Below, piece by piece: positions 33,585-43,348 of a stretch of DNA of 64,000 nucleotides. The notes beneath the pieces are model-generated. The model worked only from the letters and a program-made list of their open reading frames with translations, ran no database searches and had not been told where the DNA came from. The position numbers and the translations under genes are program-made. The stretch comes from Hyphomicrobiales bacterium (GTDB lineage: Bacteria; Pseudomonadota; Alphaproteobacteria; Rhizobiales; Rhizobiaceae). Numbering within the stretch: the stretch's first letter is position 1; every line of letters begins with the position of its first letter. The stretch spans positions 241,408 through 305,407 of the forward strand of contig UCAG01000014.1 of the NCBI GenBank assembly GCA_900470285.1, read 5' to 3'.

Positions 33585-35117
33585 ATGACCCGTCAGAACA
33601 GTCCGGTTATTGTCCTTCATCCGTCTGACCATGTGGCGGTTGCGCGGGTGACAATCCGTGCCGGAGAACCTGTCGGCAGTGGTGAACTTGTAGCCGCTAA
33701 TCTGATCGGCAAAGGGCATAAAGTTGCACTTGTACCCATCACAAAAGGACAGGAAATCCGCAAATACGGCAATGTGATTGGTGTCGCGACAGAGGATATT
33801 GCTGCGGGTACGCATGTGCATCTGCATAATCTGGCAATGCTGCCGTCACAGCACGAGCATGAGTTCTGTGTTGATTATGCGGAGCCGGAACTGTTTCCTG
33901 AAACGGAAAGACGCAGCTTTTTGGGTTTTGACCGCGGTGTAGGCGGGGTTGGTACGCGCAATTATATTGGTGTGATTGCGACGGTGAATTGTTCGGCCAC
34001 AGTTTCGCAATATGTGGCGGATCATTTCAACCGCATGGGCGGGCTGAAAGACTACAATAATATTGACGGGGTTGTGGTGCTCGGACATGCAGGCGGCTGC
34101 GGGATCAATACGCAGTCGGAAGCCTATCGGGTTCTGACCCGTACGATACAGGGCTATGCCCGTCATCCCAATTTCGGCGGCGTGTTGCTGATCGGGTTGG
34201 GTTGCGAGACCAATCAGATTGCTCCGATCCTTGAGCATTACAAGCTGGAAGAAGGCGAGCGTTTGCAGACGCTGACCATCCAGCAATATGGCGGCACACG
34301 GAAGACAATTGAAGCGGCGATTGCGGCGATTGAAAAAATGTTGCCGGTTGTGAATGCGGCGCAGCGCACGCAGCAGCCTCTGTCGCAGCTTAAGCTGGGT
34401 TTGCAATGCGGCGGCTCGGATGGCTATTCGGGTATTTCCGCAAATCCGGCACTGGGTTATGCATCGGATTTGCTTGTGCGGCATGGGGGCACCAGTGTTT
34501 TGTCGGAAACGCCGGAGATTTACGGTGCTGAACATTTGCTGACCCGCAGGGCGGCGCGGCCGGACATTGCTGAAAAGCTGTTGTCGCGGATCGATTGGTG
34601 GCGCGATTACACGCAGCGCAACGGCGATGAGCTTAATAATAATCCGTCTCATGGCAATAAGCTGGGCGGGCTGACCACAATCCTCGAAAAATCGCTCGGT
34701 GCCGTGGCGAAAGGCGGCTCTATGCCACTGTGTCAGGTTTATGAATATGCGCAGACAATTGATGAGGCGGGTTTCGTATTTATGGATACGCCGGGTTATG
34801 ATCCGGTTTCTGTGACCGGGCAGGTGGCAGGGGGATGTAATCTCATCTGTTTTACCACGGGGCGCGGGTCGGTCTCAGGTTTCAAACCAGCGCCGAGTAT
34901 TAAAATCGCAACCAATTCAGATATGTACGAGCATATGAAGGAAGACATGGATCTGAATTGCGGTGAGATCGTTACCGGTGAAGAGAGTATTCAGCAGGCA
35001 GGGGAACGTATCTTTGAGGAGATTATCGCTGTTGCTTCCGGCCGCAAGACAGTGAGCGAGATTTACGGCTATGGCGATAATGAATTTGTGCCATGGCAGC
35101 TCGGGGCAACGACCTGA
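33585..35117 (+). CDS. uxaA: Altronate dehydratase (UxaA family)
   Basis: 510 residues. An N-terminal SAF-like domain of about 100 residues (HPSDHVAVARVTIRAGEPVG ... KGHKVALVPITKGQEIRKYG) is fused to the large dehydratase domain, as in E. coli UxaA. GVGGVGTRNYIGVIATVNC, GHAGGCGIN, LGLQCGGSDGYSGISANPAL and FTTGRGSVSGFKPAPSIKIA are family blocks; conserved cysteines there bind iron or a similar metal. It dehydrates altronate to KDG. Galactarate dehydratases look similar, so that activity is an alternative. 3 bases from uxuA. Confidence 0.88.
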   Translation: MTRQNSPVIVLHPSDHVAVARVTIRAGEPVGSGELVAANLIGKGHKVALVPITKGQEIRKYGNVIGVATEDIAAGTHVHLHNLAMLPSQHEHEFCVDYAEPELFPETERRSFLGFDRGVGGVGTRNYIGVIATVNCSATVSQYVADHFNRMGGLKDYNNIDGVVVLGHAGGCGINTQSEAYRVLTRTIQGYARHPNFGGVLLIGLGCETNQIAPILEHYKLEEGERLQTLTIQQYGGTRKTIEAAIAAIEKMLPVVNAAQRTQQPLSQLKLGLQCGGSDGYSGISANPALGYASDLLVRHGGTSVLSETPEIYGAEHLLTRRAARPDIAEKLLSRIDWWRDYTQRNGDELNNNPSHGNKLGGLTTILEKSLGAVAKGGSMPLCQVYEYAQTIDEAGFVFMDTPGYDPVSVTGQVAGGCNLICFTTGRGSVSGFKPAPSIKIATNSDMYEHMKEDMDLNCGEIVTGEESIQQAGERIFEEIIAVASGRKTVSEIYGYGDNEFVPWQLGATT

Positions 35118-35143
35118 CAAACAAATAGCATGACGGGGGAACG

Positions 35144-36058
35144 GTGAGGAAAAAGCTCTTTTTGTCTGCCGGTGAATGTATGATTGAAATGTCCTCACTG
35201 GGAGGCAGTGAGTTTCATCTTGGCTTTGCAGGTGATACTTTAAATACCGCATGGTATGCCCGTGCTTGCTTGTCTCCGCAGGAATGGGATGTGTCGTATT
35301 TTACCCGTATCGGTACGGATAGTTTTTCTGCCAAGATGAAAGATTTTCTGAACCGGAACGGGATCGGTACTGACTATATTGAGGAAGATGCGCAGCGTCA
35401 GGCTGGTCTTTACCTGATCGAAGTTGAGAACGGGGAACGGCATTTCACCTATTGGCGTAATCAGTCGGCAGCACGTCTGCTGGCGGTTAATCAGCCCTTG
35501 CTCGCCAAGGCTTTTTCCGATGCCGATATCTTATATTTTTCTGCGATTACGCTGGCTATTCTTTGTCCTGAGCAGCGGGTAGTTTTTATCTCTCATTTGC
35601 GAGATGCTGCCCGCGCCGGAAAAACGGTGGTATTTGATACCAATATCAGGCCGCGTTTGTGGGAGAACCACGATATTTTGCGCGAAACAATTATGCAGGC
35701 GGCAGCGGTTGCGCAAATTGTTTTACCGAGTTTTGATGATGAAGCGGCAATGTTCGGTGATCGTAGCTTAGAGGATTGCGCTGCCCGCTATCGTGCAGCC
35801 GGTGCGCAAGCTGTTGTGGTTAAAAACGGCGGCGGTACAATGCTGATTGCTGATGACAGTGGCACACGTCAGATCACGAATATTGAGCCACTTATACCGG
35901 TGGACACAACCGGTGCCGGAGATTCATTCAATGGCGGTTTTCTTGCAGCATTGCTGAGCGGTAAAGATATTGAGACGGCTGTTAAAGCCGGTCATGCTGT
36001 TGCCTCTCAGGTGGTGATGCAACGCGGTGCATTAATGCCGATGGGGCAATTAGTGTAA
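35144..36058 (+). CDS. kdgK: 2-keto-3-deoxygluconate kinase
   Basis: 304 residues from GTG 35144, preceded by GGGGGA. It is a PfkB/ribokinase-family kinase. SAGECMIEMSSLG is the N-terminal block, VVFDTNIRPRLW is the central one, and PVDTTGAGDSFNGGFLAALL holds the anion hole and catalytic Asp. It phosphorylates KDG to KDPG, closing the glucuronate and altronate branches. A KDPG aldolase is not in the window. Last gene of the rightward operon, ended by a strong palindrome terminator. Confidence 0.92.
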   Translation: MRKKLFLSAGECMIEMSSLGGSEFHLGFAGDTLNTAWYARACLSPQEWDVSYFTRIGTDSFSAKMKDFLNRNGIGTDYIEEDAQRQAGLYLIEVENGERHFTYWRNQSAARLLAVNQPLLAKAFSDADILYFSAITLAILCPEQRVVFISHLRDAARAGKTVVFDTNIRPRLWENHDILRETIMQAAAVAQIVLPSFDDEAAMFGDRSLEDCAARYRAAGAQAVVVKNGGGTMLIADDSGTRQITNIEPLIPVDTTGAGDSFNGGFLAALLSGKDIETAVKAGHAVASQVVMQRGALMPMGQLV

Positions 36059-36091
36059 TATACAAAAGCCATTTATTTGCAGAGCCCTAAT

Positions 36092-36121
36092 AAAAAAGGC
36101 CGGTTTAAACCGGCCTTTTTT
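36092..36121. terminator. Bidirectional terminator between kdgK and the dipeptide-type binding protein gene
   Basis: A 30-base perfect palindrome: six A, then GGCCGGTTT, then its reverse complement ending in six T. It lies 33 bases after kdgK and 6 bases from the stop of the leftward gene, and works in both directions. Confidence 0.92.
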
Positions 36122-36127
36122 ATTCAT

Positions 36128-37705
36128 TTATTTTACTGGTTTGATATTCATCGCCAGCGTGTCTTCATCAGCGCGCGGTGTCAGTTCCACCTTGTCCTTC
36201 TTCACAGCCCATGCACTGAGCTGAATGGCAAGCGGCAGATCAGGACGATCCGTTGCTACCAGATTATTCGCCTTTTCAAGTAAAGTGCGGCGCTCATCTG
36301 CATCCATCGCTGCGGCTGCATCTTCAATCAGCTTGTCCATTTCCGGATTGGCATAGCCGCGCACGTTAAACGCACCCAGCGATTTTGCCGGTTCATTGGA
36401 ATGCATCAGCGATGACAACATGTAATTGGCTTCGCCGGTCAATGTACCCCAGCTTGCCATATAGAGCGAGTATTCACCGCGGGTTTTCGCAGGGTTGAAC
36501 ACCGCCGCCGGAACGCCGTTAACATCCGCAGTAATGCCGATAGCTGCCAGCATCTGGGCGACTGTAGGTCCCAGTTCATTCGGCATACGGTCATTCGAAT
36601 AGCTCAGTGTGATTTTGAAACCATCCGGATAACCGGCTTCTGTGAGGAGCTCTTTTGCACGATTAATGTTGAATTCCGGTGCCTGCAACGACTTGTCATA
36701 GCCGAAAATATTGGAGGTCACCAATTGCGTCGGTACGGCTGCCATGCCTTCCAGAGCGAATTCAACTATGGTCTCGCGGTCAATTGCCAGATCAAAAGCC
36801 TCTCGCACACGCGGGTCAAGCAGCGGGTTTTTGTCCAGCTTGCTGCCATCCTTGGCAAATACCATCGGGCTTTTTTCGCGGAAGTCGAATTCCAGATAGC
36901 TGATATAGATGCTCTCGTTTTTCACAACTGTCAGCGATGAATCCTGTTCAAGAACAGGCACATCCGAGGCCGGCACTTTGGAAATAACATCAACCTGACC
37001 GGCTTTGAGCTGGGCAACGCGGGCAGCATCATTCGGAATTTCCTTACGGATAACGCGATCCCACGGCTGTGCACCGCCCCAATAACCGTCGAAACGCTCC
37101 AGAACCAGATCCTGTGTCGGCGCCCATGAAACGAATTTATAAGGGCCGGTGCCGATTGTCGCTTTACCGGTATTGAAGCCTTCTGCTGCGGTTTCCTGCG
37201 TTGAATAGGCAGCCGCCGCTTTATGTGAGGTGATAAACAAACGGATAAAATCATTCGGCAATGTCGGTGCAGCAGAATTTGTTGTCACGCGCACAGTCAG
37301 AGGGTCGACAACTTCTACTGATTTAACGCGGCGCACAAAAATCGTTGCCGGGTTTGGCCCTGTCACATGCGGAATACGCTCGATGGAGAATTTTACATCT
37401 TCCGCTGTAAAATCCGAACCGTCATGGAATTTCACGCCTTCGCGCAGTTTGAATTCCCATGTTGTATCATTAAGCGCCTGCCAGCTGACAGCCAGAGACG
37501 GCTCAAGCTCCAGATTATTACCGGAACGGATAAGCGTATCGAAAATATGTTTCGTTGCCTCCGCATTAGCGGCGGTTGCCGTAAAATGCGGATCCATCGA
37601 GGCAGGGCCGGCTTTAATTGCCATAACCAGATCGGCGGCCAAAACCTGTCCGGCGCTAAAAAGCAATGTTGTGCCGAGCATTAAAGCATGCAGTGTTTTT
37701 TTCAT
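36128..37705 (-). CDS. Dipeptide/oligopeptide-type ABC transporter binding protein (family 5)
   Basis: 525 residues with a clear Sec signal peptide (MKKTLHALMLGTTLLFSAGQ, then VLAAD). Family 5 blocks are DPHFTATAANAEATKHIFDTL near the N-terminus, REGVKFHDGSDFTAEDVKFS and VREAFDLAIDRETIVEFALEG. The DppA/OppA group binds peptides, nickel complexes, opines or other substrates. It is downstream of marR (23 bases), while the permeases and ATPase are on the other strand past the divergent promoter. The nearby creatininase-like hydrolase hints at an amide or lactam substrate. Confidence 0.88.
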   Translation of the reverse strand: MKKTLHALMLGTTLLFSAGQVLAADLVMAIKAGPASMDPHFTATAANAEATKHIFDTLIRSGNNLELEPSLAVSWQALNDTTWEFKLREGVKFHDGSDFTAEDVKFSIERIPHVTGPNPATIFVRRVKSVEVVDPLTVRVTTNSAAPTLPNDFIRLFITSHKAAAAYSTQETAAEGFNTGKATIGTGPYKFVSWAPTQDLVLERFDGYWGGAQPWDRVIRKEIPNDAARVAQLKAGQVDVISKVPASDVPVLEQDSSLTVVKNESIYISYLEFDFREKSPMVFAKDGSKLDKNPLLDPRVREAFDLAIDRETIVEFALEGMAAVPTQLVTSNIFGYDKSLQAPEFNINRAKELLTEAGYPDGFKITLSYSNDRMPNELGPTVAQMLAAIGITADVNGVPAAVFNPAKTRGEYSLYMASWGTLTGEANYMLSSLMHSNEPAKSLGAFNVRGYANPEMDKLIEDAAAAMDADERRTLLEKANNLVATDRPDLPLAIQLSAWAVKKDKVELTPRADEDTLAMNIKPVK

Positions 37706-37728
37706 CTGAATAGTCCAGTCCCCATTTA

Positions 37729-38313
37729 TTAGTCTTGTTCAAACTCTTCATCACGCTCCGGCAGATCGGAGGCAATTGTTTCCGGCCATTCGCGGGAGGC
37801 GATCACCAGTTTGGTCAGCAGTTCCGAGAGCATCATGCGCTCAGCAGGGCTGAGCGTTTCCAGCATCAGGCGTTCGCGCTCCAGCATCGGCGTCATTTTC
37901 GCTTCAACAATGGCGCGTCCGGCATCGGTCAGGCACAGCACAACACGGCGCAGGTCATCACTGTCACCCTCGCGTTGTACCAGTTTCAGACGGGTCAGCT
38001 TTTTAGTGGCGCGGCTCAGTGTGTTTTTCGGAAAGCCGGAACCGGCAACAACTTCGGACAAAGTCGTGCGGTCGCGCAGAAACAGTGAATACAGAACCAC
38101 AAATTCCGGTCGCAGCAGATCATGATCCGCACCGATCAGCCCGTAGATCGGATTGTTGTAATGCAGTGCCAGATAGTTAATCCGGAAGGACAACCAGCAC
38201 GGATTTTCCCATAATTTAGTATGCAGAATATCGCTTTCGCTGATGCGGCTGTCTGCCGCCTCACTGCGCCCCGCGCGCCCCTCCAAAAGAGCGATTGCTA
38301 CGCGTTCCTCCAT
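37729..38313 (-). CDS. MarR-family transcriptional regulator
   Basis: 194 residues from ATG 38313 (MEERVAIALLEG) with GGGGAG 5 bases upstream; the longer open frame to 38403 would run into the promoter and operator. A winged helix lies at about 85-155 (LSEVVAGSGFPKNTLSRATK, then KLTRLKLVQREGDSDDLRRVV with the wing), with dimer helices at both ends. It is divergent from the creatininase/ABC genes and is followed by the binding-protein gene. Two matching palindromes in the spacer fit autoregulation and control of both operons. Confidence 0.87.
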   Translation of the reverse strand: MEERVAIALLEGRAGRSEAADSRISESDILHTKLWENPCWLSFRINYLALHYNNPIYGLIGADHDLLRPEFVVLYSLFLRDRTTLSEVVAGSGFPKNTLSRATKKLTRLKLVQREGDSDDLRRVVLCLTDAGRAIVEAKMTPMLERERLMLETLSPAERMMLSELLTKLVIASREWPETIASDLPERDEEFEQD

Positions 38314-38343
38314 CACTTCTCCCCGTGACAGTTTAGCAATTAA

Positions 38344-38357
38344 GTTCCATTCAGAAC
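38344..38357. promoter_or_regulatory. MarR operator site 1
   Basis: GTTC-CATTCA-GAAC, within AAGTTCCATTCAGAACAAG. It resembles site 2 read on the other strand. It lies just downstream of the -10 of the leftward marR promoter, where a repressor would block initiation. Confidence 0.65.
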
Positions 38358-38385
38358 AAGATATAGCTTGTTTTAAGGATGTCAA
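38358..38385 (-). promoter_or_regulatory. Leftward marR promoter
   Basis: Read leftward: consensus -35 TTGACA at 38385-38380 and -10 TATCTT at 38363-38358, spaced by 16 bases, about 45 bases before the marR ATG. Site 1 abuts its start point. Confidence 0.6.
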
Positions 38386-38396
38386 ACGTAATTTTT

Positions 38397-38410
38397 GTTC
38401 CAATTGGAAC
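38397..38410. promoter_or_regulatory. MarR operator site 2
   Basis: GTTCCAATTGGAAC, a perfect 14-bp palindrome. Flanks extend the likeness to site 1 (CAAGTTCC on the other strand). It abuts the -35 of the rightward promoter. Confidence 0.7.
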
Positions 38411-38438
38411 TTGTCTGTGAAATATTTTCATGGATAAT
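38411..38438 (+). promoter_or_regulatory. Rightward promoter of the creatininase/ABC operon
   Basis: -35 TTGTCT at 38411-38416 and -10 GATAAT at 38433-38438, spaced by 16 bases and 60 bases before the creatininase ATG. Operator site 2 lies directly upstream. Confidence 0.5.
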
Positions 38439-38498
38439 AGTTTTCAGAAACCCATGAGCGCAGACTCGGGAACACATTTGAAATGAGAGGAATTTCAC

Positions 38499-39206
38499 AT
38501 GCATATTAACGCCATGCACTGGGCACAGGTTGAAGAGCGCGTCAAAAAGGACGACCGCTGCATCCTGCCGATCGGCAGCGTTGAGCAACATGCCCGCATC
38601 AGCCTTGGTACTGATATGATTTTGGCCGAAAAGGTATCGCTGGATGCCGCCGAGCCGCTCGGCGTGCCGGTTTTTCCCGTTCTGCCTTACGGACTTGCGT
38701 CCAGTTTCGCGGATTTTCCGGGCACTGTATCCCTGAGCCTGCGCACCTATATCGGCGTGATTGAAGATATTCTCGACAGTATCTACCGCGCCGGTTTCCG
38801 CCGTATCCTGATCGTCAACGGTCATGGCGGCAATGCACCTGCCGGTACTGTTGTGTCTGAGTGGCTGAACCGCAACCGCGATGCCAGCGTCAAAATGCAC
38901 GATTGGTGGCGCGCACCACAAACCATGGGCAAAGTACTGGAAATCGACAGCCGCGCTTCGCACGCCTCATGGATGGAAAACTTTCCGTGGACACGTCTTG
39001 CAGGCGTTCAGCAGCCGGAACATGCGGTAGAGCGCATTGATTTCGGCGCTATGGCTCGCGTTGACGCCGGTCGCAAACGTGCGCTGTTAGAGAGCTGCGA
39101 AGGCAATTATCACGGCCTTTTTGAACGTCCGGATGCCAATATGCTCGCGATCTGGGATGTTGCTGTGCGTGAAACCCGCTTTGAACTCGAAAACGGCTGG
39201 CACTGA
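38499..39206 (+). CDS. Creatininase-family amidohydrolase
   Basis: 235 residues. ILPIGSVEQHARISLGTDMI holds the Glu, His and Asp metal ligands, ILIVNGHGGNAPAG is the family signature, and SHASWMENFPW is in the position of the HAGExETS block. Creatininase-type enzymes open cyclic amides (creatinine) or cleave formamides and mycofactocin-type peptides. It is the first gene of a rightward operon with a dipeptide-type importer, so it probably works on the imported amide in the cytosol. The true substrate is unknown. Confidence 0.85.
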   Translation: MHINAMHWAQVEERVKKDDRCILPIGSVEQHARISLGTDMILAEKVSLDAAEPLGVPVFPVLPYGLASSFADFPGTVSLSLRTYIGVIEDILDSIYRAGFRRILIVNGHGGNAPAGTVVSEWLNRNRDASVKMHDWWRAPQTMGKVLEIDSRASHASWMENFPWTRLAGVQQPEHAVERIDFGAMARVDAGRKRALLESCEGNYHGLFERPDANMLAIWDVAVRETRFELENGWH

Positions 39207-39219
39207 TAATCATAAATTT

Positions 39220-39243
39220 CCGGACAGGAGAAATCCTGTCCGG
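39220..39243 (+). other. GAAA-tetraloop hairpin after the creatininase gene
   Basis: CCGGACAGGA-GAAA-TCCTGTCCGG: a 10-bp perfect stem with a GNRA loop, 14 bases past the stop and without a T run. It may protect the 3' end of the creatininase message or set its ratio to the transporter. Confidence 0.55.
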
Positions 39244-39257
39244 CATTCGAAATAGTT

Positions 39258-39298
39258 AAGCGGATGCGGCGGGAGGAAACTGTCCGTCATCCGCTTTT
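39258..39298 (+). other. Second hairpin before the permease gene (possible attenuator)
   Basis: AAGCGGATG at 39258-39266 pairs with CATCCGCTT at 39288-39296, followed by TTGGGGGAG, which includes the ribosome binding site of the permease. It could act as a weak terminator or limit ribosome access. Confidence 0.45.
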
Positions 39299-39313
39299 GG
39301 GGGAGCATAGCTG

Positions 39314-40288
39314 ATGATTGCATTTATTGTCAGACGCTTATGGCAGGCAGCATTGGTGATGCTTGTCATGTCGCTATTGGTGTTTATGGGGGTCTTTGTC
39401 ATCGGCAATCCTGTCGATGTGCTGATCTCACCGGATGCGACACAGGAAATCCGTGACAGGGTGATCGCCCAATACGGGCTGGACCTGCCGGTATGGCAGC
39501 AATATCTGCAATTCATGAGCAATCTGCTTCATGGCGATTTGGGGCGCTCCTTCGTCTATAATATGCCTGTCTCCGAGCTGATCGCATCACGCCTGCCTGC
39601 GACTGCCGAACTGGCGCTGACTGCTGTGTTCATGGCCAGTCTCATCGGTATTCCGCTTGGTATTTATGCCGGTTACAAGCCGGACAGCTGGGCGTCGAAA
39701 ATCATTATGGCGCTGTCTATTCTCGGCTTTTCCGTTCCGACTTTCTGGATCGGACTGATGCTGATTATGGTCTTTGCCGTGCAGCTTGGTATCATGCCAG
39801 CAGGCGGACGCGGTGCCACGGTTTCCGTGCTCGGTGTTCCTGTCAGCTTCCTCACCCTTGACGGTCTGCATCATCTGGCACTGCCTGCAATCAATCTGTC
39901 GCTGTTTAAACTGTCGCTGATGATCCGTCTGGCTGCGTCCGGCACGCGTGAGATCATGCTGACCGACACGATTAAATTTGTCCGTGCCGCCGGTATTAAC
40001 GAGCGCACAATTCTGCGCCGTCATGTGCTGCGCCTGATCTCCATTCCGCTTGTCACCGTCTTTGGTCTGGAGCTTGGCTCAACCGTTGCTTTTGCCGTTG
40101 TTACCGAGACAATCTATTCATGGCCGGGTCTTGGCAAGCTGATCATTGACAGTATCACCTCACTCGACCGTCCGGTGATGGTGGCCTATCTGATGCTGGT
40201 TTCTCTGCTTTTCATCACGATTAATCTGATTGTGGATCTGTCCTATGCCGTGCTCGATCCGCGCATGCGTCAGGGAGGTGGCAAATAA
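39314..40288 (+). CDS. Dipeptide-type ABC transporter permease (DppB family)
   Basis: 324 residues with six predicted membrane segments. The N-terminal MIAFIVRRLWQAALVMLVMS is typical of DppB, and the loop KFVRAAGINERTILRRHVLR is the ATPase contact. GGGGGAG precedes the ATG. It overlaps the next permease by TAATG. It forms the channel with DppC-like 40288-41169, fed by the binding protein at 36128. Confidence 0.92.
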   Translation: MIAFIVRRLWQAALVMLVMSLLVFMGVFVIGNPVDVLISPDATQEIRDRVIAQYGLDLPVWQQYLQFMSNLLHGDLGRSFVYNMPVSELIASRLPATAELALTAVFMASLIGIPLGIYAGYKPDSWASKIIMALSILGFSVPTFWIGLMLIMVFAVQLGIMPAGGRGATVSVLGVPVSFLTLDGLHHLALPAINLSLFKLSLMIRLAASGTREIMLTDTIKFVRAAGINERTILRRHVLRLISIPLVTVFGLELGSTVAFAVVTETIYSWPGLGKLIIDSITSLDRPVMVAYLMLVSLLFITINLIVDLSYAVLDPRMRQGGGK

Positions 40289-41165
40289 TGTCATTGCTCA
40301 ACAGCAGATCATTACAATTCTGGTCGGAATTCAAACGCCATCCGGTGCCTATGGTTGCCGCTTTTATAGTGCTGCTCATCATTTTGCTGGCCGTCTTCGC
40401 ACCGCTGATTGCACCACAGGATCCGTATGATCTTTCCAGCCTTGTGTTGCGGGACGGACGCCGTGCACCCGGTTATATCGGTCAGGGCGGTTACACCCAT
40501 ATTCTGGGAACCGACGGACAGGGGCGCGATCTCTTCTCCGCCATTCTTTACGGCTTGCGCATTTCGCTGGAAATGGGCCTGCTCGCCGGTGCGATTGCCT
40601 TTGCCATTGGCGCATTGGTCGGTTCAACGGCAGCCTATGTCGGCGGTCGTTTTGAAGCCTTCATCATGCGCGTCATCGACCTGCAGCTTTCCTTTCCGGC
40701 TATTCTGCTGGCCTTTGTGGTGGCAGCACTTCTCGGACAGGGCAAAAGCCAGCTGATTATTGCTCTGGTCTTTTCGCAATATGCCTATTTTGTGCGTACG
40801 GCTCATGGTGCAGCCTCTGCCGAGCGCAACAAAGACTATGTGGAAGCCGCGCTTTCTGTGCCGATGAGCGGTTGGTTCATTGTGACCCGTCATATTCTGC
40901 CCAATGCCATGCCGCCACTGATCGTGGTTGCAACAGTACAGGTCGCCTCGGCGATTTCACTGGAAGCAACACTGTCATTCCTTGGCGTCGGCCTGCCGCC
41001 GACAGAACCATCTCTCGGCATGCTCATTTCCAACGGTTTCCAATATCTGCTGTCCGGCCGCTACTGGATTTCGATTTATCCGGGCATTGCGCTGATCATT
41101 CTCATCATGGCGATCAATCTCGTTGGCGATCAGATCCGCGACCAGCTTAATCCGAGGTTGAACAA

Positions 41166-41169
<4 letters not shown>
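40288..41169 (+). CDS. Dipeptide-type ABC transporter permease (DppC family)
   Basis: 293 residues with about six membrane segments and the N-terminal OppC-type segment (HPVPMVAAFIVLLIILLAVF). LGTDGQGRDLFSAILYGLRI is the family signature after the first helix. The EAA-type loop is YVEAALSVPMSGWFIVTRHI. It overlaps the DppB-like gene by TAATG and the ATPase gene by ATGA, so the three are tightly coupled. Confidence 0.92.
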
Positions 41170-42845
<1,676 letters not shown>

Positions 42846-42864
42846 GCGCAGAACACCTGCCACT

Positions 42865-42900
42865 TTATACAGCGCGACACGATGAAGCCGCGCTGTATAA
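42865..42900 (+). other. Perfect 12-bp inverted repeat after the ABC operon
   Basis: TTATACAGCGCG at 42865-42876 and CGCGCTGTATAA at 42889-42900, loop 12. No T run follows, so it is not a classical terminator. It may be a 3'-end stabiliser or a Rho-linked end. Confidence 0.5.
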
Positions 42901-42951
42901 ATGACCGGTAAAAACGGCTAGTGCTGTATTTTGATAGTAAAGGAGATATCT

Positions 42952-43254
42952 TTGAAAAATCTGACGTTTTTCAGTTTTCTGACCTTCTTTATACTCGTCA
43001 CCGGCTTTTTCAACCTGTTGCTGAATCCTGCGCCTTCGCAATATCCGTCGATTGGCGGTGGCGGATACGACTTGTCCGGATTTGTCTATACGCTGTGCCT
43101 GCTGCTTTTTACTTGTTTGTGGTCTGTCATCCTGCTGATTACCAGCCAATGCGTAAAAAAGCCGGTTACAGCACGCCGGCTTTTTATTCTGGCTATGATC
43201 GGCGCTTTGACATTTGTTGTCTCGCTACTGCTTTATCACGATAATCTGACGTAA
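42952..43254 (+). CDS. Small membrane protein of unknown function
   Basis: 100 residues from TTG 42952 with AGGAG 6 bases upstream (the TTG at 42931 has no such site). Three hydrophobic segments: about residues 4-20 (FFSFLTFFILVTGFF), 43-64 (FVYTLCLLLFTCLWSVILL) and 77-93 (LFILAMIGALTFVVSLLL). No known domain was recognised. A terminator-type hairpin lies inside its last third. It stands alone between the dipeptide ABC operon and the leftward efflux gene. Confidence 0.55.
   Translation: MKNLTFFSFLTFFILVTGFFNLLLNPAPSQYPSIGGGGYDLSGFVYTLCLLLFTCLWSVILLITSQCVKKPVTARRLFILAMIGALTFVVSLLLYHDNLT
43156..43186 (+). terminator. Terminator-type hairpin inside the small membrane-protein gene
   Basis: AAAAAGCCGG at 43156-43165 and CCGGCTTTTT at 43176-43185 form a perfect 10-bp stem with a 10-base loop and T run. 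It encodes the segment KKPVTARRLF of the small protein. It may terminate most transcripts from the upstream operon, or work in both directions. Confidence 0.65.
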
Positions 43255-43348
43255 AAATATGATGCTCTGTCAGGCAGTTGAGCGATGCCCTTCCTTTGTT
43301 CTCCTCATTGTAAGATGGGGCTTTCCAGTTCGGACATAAAACAAAATG

